Shown one piece after another: positions 26,504-37,178 of a DNA stretch of 64,000 nucleotides; positions within the stretch are counted from its first letter, which is position 1; the number at the start of each line of letters is the position of its first letter. A model generated the notes under the pieces. It searched no databases and was not told the origin of the DNA. It saw only the letters and a list, made by a program, of their open reading frames with translations. Where the stretch lies: assembly GCA_965204835.1 (NCBI GenBank), contig OZ242017.1, forward strand, positions 1,798,001-1,862,000, in the 5' to 3' direction. A program made the position numbers and the translations under genes. The stretch comes from VXMT01 sp965204835 (lineage in GTDB: Bacteria; Chloroflexota; Dehalococcoidia; UBA2979).

Positions 26504-28488
26504 ACATCGCTGGTGGAGGATCAAACGGGAACTGCGACGCCTTCGAGCGCGAGCACCTCGGTCTCCACATACCGCTTGAACGCTTCGACGCTGATGAAGT
26601 GGTGGAAGCCGTGGTCGGCGGCGATCTGGAGGGTTCCTGGGTCCTCCTCGAGCAGCACCGCAACCGGCTCGCTGTACTCGGCCTGCAGCCCCTCGGGCCA
26701 TGCGAGATCGAGCATGGCAAGCGGCTCGCCGGTATCGGGGTGCGCCAGCTCATACTCGTAGTGTCCGTCGGGCAACGCCTGATTGCGTACCCAATCCATG
26801 AGTTCGCGCAAGGAGGCCTCTTCATCCTCGTCGGCCACCCCACCCGGCGTGGGCTCAACGATGGGTGCGGGGGCGGGCGTTGGAATCGGTGCGGCTACGG
26901 CAAGTGGTGCTTCGGCGTCGTGGCGCAGGTCAGCGAGCAGGTCGTTAGCCGCTTCGGCAAGGAGTTGTCGCCGCGCCTCGAGGAATCGGGGGTAGTTGTC
27001 CAGCTCCCAGAGCTCGCGATCCATCGGGATCCATTGCGACTCCAGCGCGCCGGGATGTTTCGCCTCGATCTCCGGGAAGTACTCGGCGGGGGGACGCGCC
27101 CCGATCCGCTCATTACACTCCCGGGTCAGGAAGCAGAAGTTAGCGAGCGCATTGACCTCACTCCGTGGGTACAGGCCGCGAAGCTGCGCCTTCGGGAAGA
27201 TGTGATGCAGTTCGAGGGCGTTCTGCTTCCCGAGGAGCCATTGCTTCAGCACCTGGCCGGAACACCAGTCCTGAGCTTCGCCCGTACGGGTCAGGGCGTA
27301 TAGCACGGGGTAGAACCGTGCTCCGCGCGTCTGTCCGACAAAGTGCCCAGGCTCGATGTGCAACCCGCCGCGCCACAGTCGCAACTCCTCAATGAGACGG
27401 TCAAGCCCACCTTCCATCCGTTCGAGCATTCCCAGGTGCAGGTCGATGGCAGTCTCAGCCGAGCTGGAGAAGCGGCCCCACATCGAACTCTGGAAATACC
27501 ACGCAAGGAGCCGGTCTTGCTCGATCGCGTCCGTGAGTTGACCTCCGCGTCTGTGGACGTAGTGCGCAATCACGGGTAGTGCGTTCTTGCCGAAGAGTGC
27601 GCGGTCGTGATCGAGGCCCAGCCGACCAGAGATGAGGTTGAGGGCCACGTCGACGCACTTCTCTGCGCGAGCGAGGCCCTTCTGAATGTCCTCGGTCGAT
27701 ACTTCGTCAAGGTGCCGGAATTCCGCCTCGCCGGTCACGATCGCGTTCACGTTGCGGAGCAGCCAATCGATGCTGAACTCGTAACCGTGTCCACGCCACA
27801 CGTTCAGCATCTCCTGCATGCGATCACGTCCGTCAGGCCACGATGCGCAGATCTTTGCGAGCGCGAGATCCCCCTTTGAGAGCTTCGTGCCTCCGCTGTT
27901 CACGCGATTGAAGATGTCCACGACCACATCGATCGACTTGTCCGCACCGGTCACTTCTTCGACGTGCAGATCACGATCGGGAATCGTGACGATCCTGGTG
28001 AGCCGTTCCAGGTACTCGCCCAGTCGCGGTGAGAGCTCCGGGGCTTCGTTCAGACGTGTGATGTACTCACTCAATCCCCGTTGCATGAGGTTCGTTACGT
28101 CAATCCACAACGGATTATCCTGCATAAGGCTTGGCTGAAAGAACTGGAACACCTCATCGTCTAGGTGGAAGAACAGCCCGGTGAAGGATCGAGCGTTGCC
28201 ATTGAAGAACGGCGGCGGAGTTCCACGGCTAATCCCGTACAGCGACGTGATCCGCTGCTGTCCATCAAGGAGCAGCTGCACGCTCCCGGCCGCTACCTCG
28301 CCACCGCGCACATCAATCTCGGATGCGTCGGTGACCCACGCAAGCAGCGTTCCGACAGGAAGACCCTGGTACATCGACTCCATCAGGCCACGAACTTGTT
28401 CGCGGTTCCAGACATAGCCACGCTGGAACTGCGGCAACGCCATGTGCCCGCTGTCGATGTGGTCGAGGATCGTCGAGATTCTCACGCC
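26504..28488 (-). mobile_element. Candidate single-gene cassette inserted at the ppdK 3' end
   Basis: The roughly 2-kb interval between the 30-bp ppdK repeats holds only the DUF262/HNH gene. That gene starts 4 nt after the rebuilt ppdK stop and ends 17 nt before the distal repeat. G+C is lower than in ppdK. No recombinase gene or terminal inverted repeats are seen. The architecture matches the glmS cassette. Confidence 0.65.
26521..28485 (-). CDS. DUF262 + HNH (DUF1524) protein, GmrSD-like type IV restriction
   Basis: 654 residues. The N-terminal DUF262 ParB-like domain shows LPQFQRGYVWNREQVRGLM (about 17-35) and LLLDGQQRITSLYG (about 71-84). The central helical region follows, then the HNH/DUF1524 nuclease with LELHHIFPKAQL (about 424-435) and ALANFCFLTRECNERIG. 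This is the combined GmrS plus GmrD layout of modification-dependent (type IV) endonucleases that cut glucosylated phage DNA. About 110 residues after a Pro/Ala linker (from about 545) form an extra C-terminal domain (YELAHPDTGEPLAMLDLAWP) I cannot assign. The GTG start lies 4 nt after the ppdK stop, so it probably depends on ppdK transcription. Confidence 0.85.
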   Translation of the reverse strand: MRISTILDHIDSGHMALPQFQRGYVWNREQVRGLMESMYQGLPVGTLLAWVTDASEIDVRGGEVAAGSVQLLLDGQQRITSLYGISRGTPPPFFNGNARSFTGLFFHLDDEVFQFFQPSLMQDNPLWIDVTNLMQRGLSEYITRLNEAPELSPRLGEYLERLTRIVTIPDRDLHVEEVTGADKSIDVVVDIFNRVNSGGTKLSKGDLALAKICASWPDGRDRMQEMLNVWRGHGYEFSIDWLLRNVNAIVTGEAEFRHLDEVSTEDIQKGLARAEKCVDVALNLISGRLGLDHDRALFGKNALPVIAHYVHRRGGQLTDAIEQDRLLAWYFQSSMWGRFSSSAETAIDLHLGMLERMEGGLDRLIEELRLWRGGLHIEPGHFVGQTRGARFYPVLYALTRTGEAQDWCSGQVLKQWLLGKQNALELHHIFPKAQLRGLYPRSEVNALANFCFLTRECNERIGARPPAEYFPEIEAKHPGALESQWIPMDRELWELDNYPRFLEARRQLLAEAANDLLADLRHDAEAPLAVAAPIPTPAPAPIVEPTPGGVADEDEEASLRELMDWVRNQALPDGHYEYELAHPDTGEPLAMLDLAWPEGLQAEYSEPVAVLLEEDPGTLQIAADHGFHHFISVEAFKRYVETEVLALEGVAVPV

Positions 28489-28489
28489 C

Positions 28490-31216
<2,727 letters not shown>

Positions 31217-31323
31217 GGTTGGTCTCCCGCCGCTCGCCGCGCGCGAGTTCCACAGTCCGCCGGACCCCGGGGAGAGGGCGGTCGATGCCGCACTGGCGAT
31301 GAGCCGGAGCGCGCGCTGCCGAG

Positions 31324-31351
31324 ATTATACGGCAGCGCCGTCAGCACCCAA
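31324..31351 (-). promoter_or_regulatory. ppdK promoter
   Basis: On the minus strand TTGGGT (31351-31346), 16-nt spacer, and a perfect TATAAT (31329-31324), in the gap between the DsbA-like gene and ppdK. This leaves an untranslated leader of about 100 nt. Confidence 0.65.
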
Positions 31352-31365
31352 TCGAGCCGCCGGGT

Positions 31366-32382
31366 TCAGTTGATGTTCGGGAGCTGCGACCACTCGCCTT
31401 GCCGCTCGAAGAGCAGGTCGTGCATCTCCCAGAACTTGCCCTGCTCCCCCGCGCACTCGGCCGCCGCGTGCGCGCTGGCCGCGTTGGGATGGATCTGCGT
31501 CAGCGGGAAGTGCAGGAACGCGAGTGCGACATCGTCGCCGACCTGCGCGCGGATGTCCGGCAGCGTCTCCTGGTACCAGCGCTGGCAGAACGGGCACTCG
31601 AAGTCGCTGAACTCCAGGATCACGACGGCAGCACCCGAATCCCCCTCGATGGGGACGCCGCTCGCGTCGGGCGGCTCGGGCAGGATCTCGAAGCTGGGCG
31701 GGTCGCTCTGGGCGAGCCGCTGAATCGCCTCGGGGTACTCGTCGAGGCTCGTGGGGCTGCCCTCGAGCTCGGCGGCAATGAGCAGGGCGAAGAGGGCCGA
31801 GGGCTGCGCGCCGGAGATGCGCTTGTTGTTGATGAAGAACGTCGGCGTACCACGCACGCCGAGGTCGATCCCGCGCTGGAGCTGCGACCCGACCGCCTCG
31901 TACGTCCCGGGATCGTCGAGGCACGCACCGAAGTCGTCGGCGTCGAGGTCGAGCGAGGCAGCGTAGCCCTGCAGCGCCTGGCTGAGCGTCGCCGGCCCCG
32001 ACGGCGCTGCGGGCGCGGGCGCGGCCGCCCGGTCGAGCCCGGCGGATACCTCGACCTCCATCTTGAGGAGCGCGACCTCCCCGGAGAGGGACTCGACGTC
32101 CCCCGCCAGCGAATCGACGGCAGTGGTGAGTTCCCCGAGCGCCGGTGCGACGGACTCGGGCGGCGGCGCGTCGTCGCGCAAGAAGATCGCGCCGACGATG
32201 GCGGCGGCGCCGATCAGGACGGAGATGGGCAGCAGGAACGAGGTCCAGAGCGGGTCACGGGCCCGCCGCGGGTCGGGAGTCGGCTCGACAGGCGAGGCCG
32301 GGGCCGCCTCGACAGGATCGCCTGCACCGGCCGTCGGGGCCGGTTCGGCGCCTCGTTCGCCCGAGGGGACATCCTGGGTCAC
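31366..32382 (-). CDS. Membrane-anchored DsbA-like protein with apparently permuted thioredoxin fold
   Basis: 338 residues from GTG. A Pro/Ala-rich cytoplasmic start is followed by one transmembrane segment (about 48-67, LLPISVLIGAAAIVGAIFL) and a short coiled coil (about 80-112). The fold elements then come in reversed order. Residues about 135-215 (YAASLDLDADDFGACL to GVRGTPTFFINNKRISGAQP) are what normally ends a DsbA domain. Residues about 250-338 (VILEFSDFECPFCQRWYQET to EQGKFWEMHDLLFERQ) are what normally begins one, with the redox CPFC at 263-266. The protein stops where the other half should follow. It is probably an extracytoplasmic thiol oxidoreductase. Two truncated tandem domains are the alternative. 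Confidence 0.8.
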   Translation of the reverse strand: MTQDVPSGERGAEPAPTAGAGDPVEAAPASPVEPTPDPRRARDPLWTSFLLPISVLIGAAAIVGAIFLRDDAPPPESVAPALGELTTAVDSLAGDVESLSGEVALLKMEVEVSAGLDRAAAPAPAAPSGPATLSQALQGYAASLDLDADDFGACLDDPGTYEAVGSQLQRGIDLGVRGTPTFFINNKRISGAQPSALFALLIAAELEGSPTSLDEYPEAIQRLAQSDPPSFEILPEPPDASGVPIEGDSGAAVVILEFSDFECPFCQRWYQETLPDIRAQVGDDVALAFLHFPLTQIHPNAASAHAAAECAGEQGKFWEMHDLLFERQGEWSQLPNIN

Positions 32383-32388
32383 CCGCCG

Positions 32389-32394
32389 ATGCTA
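32389..32394 (-). promoter_or_regulatory. -10 box for a leaderless transcript of the DsbA-like gene
   Basis: TAGCAT on the minus strand ends 6 nt before the GTG start at 32382. Confidence 0.45.
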
Positions 32395-32462
32395 GGGCCG
32401 GGGTCATGGCATGGGCAAACGGAGCGCTTGCCGCACTCACCACATCGGCGGACACTCGGTGC

Positions 32463-33512
32463 ATGGCCTCGCCCGCGACCACCGACCTGCGCGCCGCCCT
32501 CGAGGCGCGCGAGGCGCTGCTCGCGGCCGGTGCGGCGCGCGAGGCGGACTCGCCGGGGCGTGACCGGCCCGAGCCACCCGACCCGCTGCGCCTCGCCTGG
32601 CAGGTCGACCGCGACCGGATCATCCACACGCGCGCGTTCCGGCGGCTCAAGCACAAGACCCAGGTCTTCATCGCGCCCGACTCCGACCACGTCGTCACCC
32701 GTATGACCCACACCATCGAGGTGCAGCAGATCGCGCGCACCATCGCGCGCGCCCTCGGCCTCAACGAGGACCTGACCGAGGCCATGGCGCTCGGCCACGA
32801 CCTCGGCCATACGCCCTTCGGCCACGCGGGCGAGGAGCGGCTCGGCGCGCTGGTGCCGGTCGGGTTCCGCCACAACGCGCAGTCGCTGCGCATCGTCGAG
32901 GTGCTCGAACGCGACGGGCGCGGGCTCAACCTCATGCCCGAGACGCGCGAGGGCATCTACAAGCATTCCAAGGCGCTGGCGTCCGTGGCCGCCGAGGGTT
33001 GGGGCGTCGCATCCACGCTCGAGGGCCAGATCGTGAAGCTCGCCGACTCGATCGCGTACCTTAACCACGACATCGAGGATGCCGTACGCGCGGGCCTCCT
33101 GCGCGGGGATGACCTGCCCGACGCCGTCCACGACACCCTCGGCGCCACACACTCGCAGCGCATCGACCGGCTGGTGACGGACTGCGTCGAGACCTCGCAC
33201 GCCACGGCGAACGCGCCGCGGACGGACGCGAGCCGCATCGAGCTGAGCCCCGAGGTACTGCACGCCACCGACGAGTTGCGGGCGTTCCTCTTCGACCGGG
33301 TGTACCTCGCACCCCCGGTGCGCGAAGCCGCCGAGCGCGGCCAACGCGTCATCGAGGCGCTGTTCACGCACTACGAGCGCCACCCCGAGCAGATCGAGGG
33401 CTTCTCGCTGCCGGACGACCCGCCGTGGCGGCGGGCGGCCGACTACGTCTCCGGCATGACCGACGGGTTCGCCCTGCGGCGGGCGGCCGAGCTCGGGCTC
33501 GCCGTCGAGTGA
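32463..33512 (+). CDS. dgt: Deoxyguanosinetriphosphate triphosphohydrolase-like protein (HD domain)
   Basis: 349 residues from ATG 32463; ATG 32406 is in frame but adds non-conserved sequence. Conserved blocks are DRDRIIHTRAFRRLKHKTQV, the HD motif ALGHDLGHTPFGHAGEE, FRHNAQSLRI and LADSIAYLNHDIEDAVRAG. These are all diagnostic of the dGTPase family type 2, which hydrolyses dNTPs to nucleosides and triphosphate. Position upstream of dnaG and rpoD is the arrangement known in Actinobacteria and Chloroflexi. Some homologues restrict phage by dNTP depletion, but here the core context argues for housekeeping. Confidence 0.93.
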   Translation: MASPATTDLRAALEAREALLAAGAAREADSPGRDRPEPPDPLRLAWQVDRDRIIHTRAFRRLKHKTQVFIAPDSDHVVTRMTHTIEVQQIARTIARALGLNEDLTEAMALGHDLGHTPFGHAGEERLGALVPVGFRHNAQSLRIVEVLERDGRGLNLMPETREGIYKHSKALASVAAEGWGVASTLEGQIVKLADSIAYLNHDIEDAVRAGLLRGDDLPDAVHDTLGATHSQRIDRLVTDCVETSHATANAPRTDASRIELSPEVLHATDELRAFLFDRVYLAPPVREAAERGQRVIEALFTHYERHPEQIEGFSLPDDPPWRRAADYVSGMTDGFALRRAAELGLAVE

Positions 33513-33516
33513 TCCG

Positions 33517-34608
33517 GTGTATGCCGCCCGATCGTGCCTGGTGCAGGTGCTGGCGCTGCTGGCCGTCGCCGCAGTCGTCGGCCTGACCCTGAGCGCCGTC
33601 GCGCTGTTCGTGGACATCGGCGACGAATCGCAACCACCGCCACCCGCACCCACGGCGCCCACTTCAGCGCCGCCCGCCACGCAGGCCGAGACAGGCCCCG
33701 AGGCTGCGAGGGCCACACTCGCCCTCGACGCCCCCGGTAGTGGCGGCCGGTCGCGTGGTGAACTCGACGCCGGCACCCCGCTGCGGATCGAGGGGCGGTC
33801 CGCCGACGGCGAGTGGCTGGCCGTCTCCGTTGCCAACGAGGGCTCATCCGGCTCCTCGCCGCTCGCGGGGTGGGTGCCGGTCGACGCGGTCGCCGGGGCG
33901 GGCGACATCGACGCGCTGCCGGTCCTCGACGTGCGGGCATTCCGGCTCGCCATCGAGTCCCCGACCCCGGCGCCGGCGGGAGACGCGCGCCCGACGCCGC
34001 CGCCCGACCGGCCTGACCTCGTCGTGCGCGACGTGTTCGCGCGCGACAACCAGCTCGTGGTCGTCGTTGCGAACGAGGGCAGCGGCGACGCCTCCCCCGA
34101 CGGGGTGATCGAGGTCAGCGTCGACGGCGGGCGGTTCGTGCGCATCGACACCGGGAAGGCGCTGCGGCCGGGCGACGTGCTGGAGGCCGCCGTCGAGGGC
34201 GCCTATGTGCAGCGGCGCTCCCGCGTCGCGGTCGCCCTCCGTGCATGGGGCGTGATCGAGGCGGACACTGGCAACAACACGTTCGACGCCGAAGTCGCTC
34301 CCGACACCTTCAACGACATCGAGGTCCTTGGCGTTGGCCGCGGCGCGGAGAGCGGCCGCATCGTCGTCGAGGTGCGAAACAACAGCCCCATCCCGCTGGT
34401 GGGCACGGTCACCCTCGAAGTCAGGGCCTCGACGCCGGGCGGCCCGCCCATCCTCGCCGAGGTGTTCCCGCTCGACGTGGAGTCCGGCGCGACGAGCCGC
34501 TACGATCTGCCCGCGCTGGTGGATGCCGACCCCGGCTCCATCTCCGTGACCGTCTCGACCGACGCGATCAACGACGCAGACAGCGCGAACAACACGTACC
34601 CACGATGA
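33517..34608 (+). CDS. Exported protein with SH3-like and CARDB-like domains
   Basis: 363 residues from GTG 33517, 4 nt after the dgt stop. One N-terminal hydrophobic helix (VLALLAVAAVVGLTLSAVAL) serves as signal anchor. A Pro/Thr-rich linker precedes an SH3-like segment (DAGTPLRIEGRSADGEWLAV, about 85-125). Two immunoglobulin-like CARDB-type repeats follow (PDLVVRDVFARDNQLVVVV; NDIEVLGVGRGAESGRIVVE), each with the Asn-rich closing GNNTF or ANNTY. CARDB domains are adhesion modules of secreted proteins. The ligand is unknown. It overlaps the next gene by 4 nt. Confidence 0.7.
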   Translation: MYAARSCLVQVLALLAVAAVVGLTLSAVALFVDIGDESQPPPPAPTAPTSAPPATQAETGPEAARATLALDAPGSGGRSRGELDAGTPLRIEGRSADGEWLAVSVANEGSSGSSPLAGWVPVDAVAGAGDIDALPVLDVRAFRLAIESPTPAPAGDARPTPPPDRPDLVVRDVFARDNQLVVVVANEGSGDASPDGVIEVSVDGGRFVRIDTGKALRPGDVLEAAVEGAYVQRRSRVAVALRAWGVIEADTGNNTFDAEVAPDTFNDIEVLGVGRGAESGRIVVEVRNNSPIPLVGTVTLEVRASTPGGPPILAEVFPLDVESGATSRYDLPALVDADPGSISVTVSTDAINDADSANNTYPR

Positions 34609-35009
34609 CTACACCACCCGACCCCGCCGCCCTCCGCGCCCGCCTCGAGGCATCCCGGGCGGCGCTGCTCGACGCCATCGCGCGGCTGACCGAGCAGGAC
34701 TTCGCCACGGACCTCGGCGACGAGCAGAGCGTCGTCGCGCTCCTCGCCGCGCTCGCCGCCGAGGAGCGCGAGGCGGCCGCCGAGGTCGGCGGCGAGGCCG
34801 TGGTGCTGCCGGGCCGGGAGTCGACCGCCTCGCTCGCGCCGCAGGCGGTCCACGACCTCGCCGGGGCGCGCTTCGAGACGCTGCGCGTCCTCCATGCCGT
34901 CGAGGGCTCTGCCGAGCCGGATGACGCCGCACTCGCCGCGATCGTCGCGACGGCGGCGCGCGAGGAGGCCGCGGCGGAGCGGATCCGCGAGAGATTCGCG
35001 GGAGAATGA
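34605..35009 (+). CDS. DinB-like four-helix protein
   Basis: 134 residues, almost entirely helical by composition. The start TPPDPAALRARLEASRAALL and the segment SVVALLAALAAEEREAAAEV match the DinB/DfsB four-helix bundle, which in other members holds a divalent metal through three histidines. Only one or two histidines are seen here (VHDLAGARFE, VLHAVEG), so metal binding is uncertain. It is translationally coupled to the exported protein and precedes dnaG. Function unknown; the family assignment is moderate. Confidence 0.6.
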   Translation: MTTPPDPAALRARLEASRAALLDAIARLTEQDFATDLGDEQSVVALLAALAAEEREAAAEVGGEAVVLPGRESTASLAPQAVHDLAGARFETLRVLHAVEGSAEPDDAALAAIVATAAREEAAAERIRERFAGE

Positions 35010-35057
35010 CGCGTACCCGTAACGATCCGGCGCGAGTGGTGTCTTAACAGGTAGAGC

Positions 35058-37178
35058 ATGAGCACCATCGAAGACGTCAAGGCCCGACTCGACATCGTCG
35101 AGACCGTCGGGAGCTACGTCCCCAACCTCAAGCGCAGCGGGCGCACGTGGAAGGCGAACTGCCCCTTCCACAACGAGCGCACGCCCTCGTTCATCGTCGA
35201 CCCCTCGCGCGGCAGCTGGCACTGCTTCGGCGCCTGCTCGACAGGCGGCGACGTGATCGAGTTCGTGCGCCGCATCGAGGGGCTGGACTTCCGCGAGGCC
35301 CTCGGGCGCTGCGCGGAGCGCGCCGGCGTCGAATTGCGCCCGCCCACGCGCCGCGAGGTCGAGCGCCGCGAGGAGCACGAGCGGCTGCTGGCGGCGAACG
35401 ATGCGGCCACGCTGTTCTACCAGGCGCAGCTCGCCGGGCCGCATGGTGCGTCAGCGCGCGAGTACGCCGAGCGGCGCGGCCTGGACGCGGCGACGCAGCG
35501 CGAGTGGCAGCTCGGCTACGCGCCCGACGAGTGGAGCGCGCTGACGGACCACCTCACCGCGCGCGGCTTCCAGGACCGCGAGCTCGTCGCCGCCGGCCTC
35601 GCCATCGAGGGCCAGCGCGGCCTCTACGACCGCTTCCGGGAGAGACTGGTCTTCCCCACGCGCGACGTGCGAGGCCGCATGGTCGGCTTCGGCGGACGCG
35701 CGCTCGGCGCGGACCAGGAGCCGAAGTACCTCAACACGCCGCGCACGCCGCTGTTCGACAAGAGCGGCACGCTCTACGGCCTCGACCGCGGCGGCATTGA
35801 AGCCCGCCGCCAGGACCGCCTGATCGTCGTCGAGGGCTACATGGACGTGATCGCCTGTCACCAGGCGGGCATCGAGAACGTCGCGGCCTCGATGGGCACG
35901 GCGATCACCGAGGCGCAGATGCAGCTCATCAAGCGCTTCACGCCCAACGTCGTGCTCGCCCTCGACGCCGACAACGCCGGGTCGGAGGCGACCATCCGCG
36001 CCGTCGAGGTGGCCTCCGGCGCGGCCGACTCGGACACCGTCGCCACCATCGACTGGCGCGGGCTGGTCTCGTACCAGAACGTGCTGCAGGCCGACATCCG
36101 CATCGCCGCCATCCCGGAGGGCGAGGACCCCGACTCCCTCGTGCGCTCCGACCCCGCGCGGCTGCGCACGCTCATCGACGAGGCGAAGCCCGTCGCCGAC
36201 CACCTCTTCGAGGCCGTCGCGGAACGCACCGACCTCGACGACGCGCGGGCGCGATCCCGCGCCGTCGAGGTGATCGTGCCGACGGTGGCGGCGATGGCGG
36301 ACCCGATCGTCCGCGCCGAGTACGTGCAGCGCCTCGCGCGCCTCGGGCGCGTCGATGAGCGAACCGTGCTGGAACTGCTCGCTCGCCACCAGCCGGCGCA
36401 GCGACGCCCACGCCGCGCCGTCGACGCCCCCCGCGACGCCGGGATGGCGGGCGGGGAGCCGCCGCCGCCCGAGCCGGACGAGGCAGGCTCCCGCCCCGTC
36501 CCCGTCCCCTCGCGGCGCGAGGAGCGGGCGGCTCGGCGCGCGCCGAGCCAGGCCGCCGCCGACCCGGCGCTCGGCGACGCGCACCCCGGCGAGGTGCAAC
36601 TGCTGCGGCTGCTGCTGCTCCGGCCGGAGTGTCGCGAGGCCGGCATGGAGCTCGACGCCGACACGTTCGAGCACGGCCTCAACCGCCGCCTCTTCGAGGC
36701 GTGGTGCGAGACCGGCGGCCTCGACGACGAGGCGTTCGAGGACGACGAGGACCTCGAGGCACACCGCACGGCCCTCGTCGGGCAGGGCCTGGCCGAGGCC
36801 TACGGGACGATGACCGGCTCGCAGTTGGCGGATCTGCTGCGCAGCACCGCCTGGAACCTGCGGACGCGCAGGCAGCAGGAACGACTCCGCGCCGAAGCGA
36901 CGGCCGTCGCGCACGAGCGCGCCGAGGAGCGACGCAACGGCGAGGCGGACGAGGAGCGCGAGCTCGCGGGCGCCCTCGCGGGGCTCGCGGACCGCCAGCG
37001 CGAGCTGGCGCACGTGTTCCGCAACGGCGGCGAGGTCGCGGGTGGCGTCGAGAACGGCGATAATGGGTCTACCACACAGACCCACGAGACAGCGTACGAG
37101 CAGGCAGGCGCCGGCGCGCCGTCACGAGCGGCGCCGGCAACGGAAGTGATGGAGGAGCCACATGACGCAGACGTTTGA
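35058..37178 (+). CDS. dnaG: DNA primase
   Basis: 706 residues. The CHC2 zinc finger (CPFHNERTPSFIVD then WHCFGACSTGGD, about 36-70) leads to the primase core and Toprim domain (LIVVEGYMDVIACHQAG; NVVLALDADNAGSEAT, about 255-310). A charged, Arg/Pro-rich linker (about 440-510) precedes the C-terminal helicase-binding helical domain (GEVQLLRLLLLRPECRE). It synthesises RNA primers at the replication fork. It overlaps rpoD by 17 bp, the remnant of the ancient macromolecular-synthesis operon. Confidence 0.96.
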   Translation: MSTIEDVKARLDIVETVGSYVPNLKRSGRTWKANCPFHNERTPSFIVDPSRGSWHCFGACSTGGDVIEFVRRIEGLDFREALGRCAERAGVELRPPTRREVERREEHERLLAANDAATLFYQAQLAGPHGASAREYAERRGLDAATQREWQLGYAPDEWSALTDHLTARGFQDRELVAAGLAIEGQRGLYDRFRERLVFPTRDVRGRMVGFGGRALGADQEPKYLNTPRTPLFDKSGTLYGLDRGGIEARRQDRLIVVEGYMDVIACHQAGIENVAASMGTAITEAQMQLIKRFTPNVVLALDADNAGSEATIRAVEVASGAADSDTVATIDWRGLVSYQNVLQADIRIAAIPEGEDPDSLVRSDPARLRTLIDEAKPVADHLFEAVAERTDLDDARARSRAVEVIVPTVAAMADPIVRAEYVQRLARLGRVDERTVLELLARHQPAQRRPRRAVDAPRDAGMAGGEPPPPEPDEAGSRPVPVPSRREERAARRAPSQAAADPALGDAHPGEVQLLRLLLLRPECREAGMELDADTFEHGLNRRLFEAWCETGGLDDEAFEDDEDLEAHRTALVGQGLAEAYGTMTGSQLADLLRSTAWNLRTRRQQERLRAEATAVAHERAEERRNGEADEERELAGALAGLADRQRELAHVFRNGGEVAGGVENGDNGSTTQTHETAYEQAGAGAPSRAAPATEVMEEPHDADV

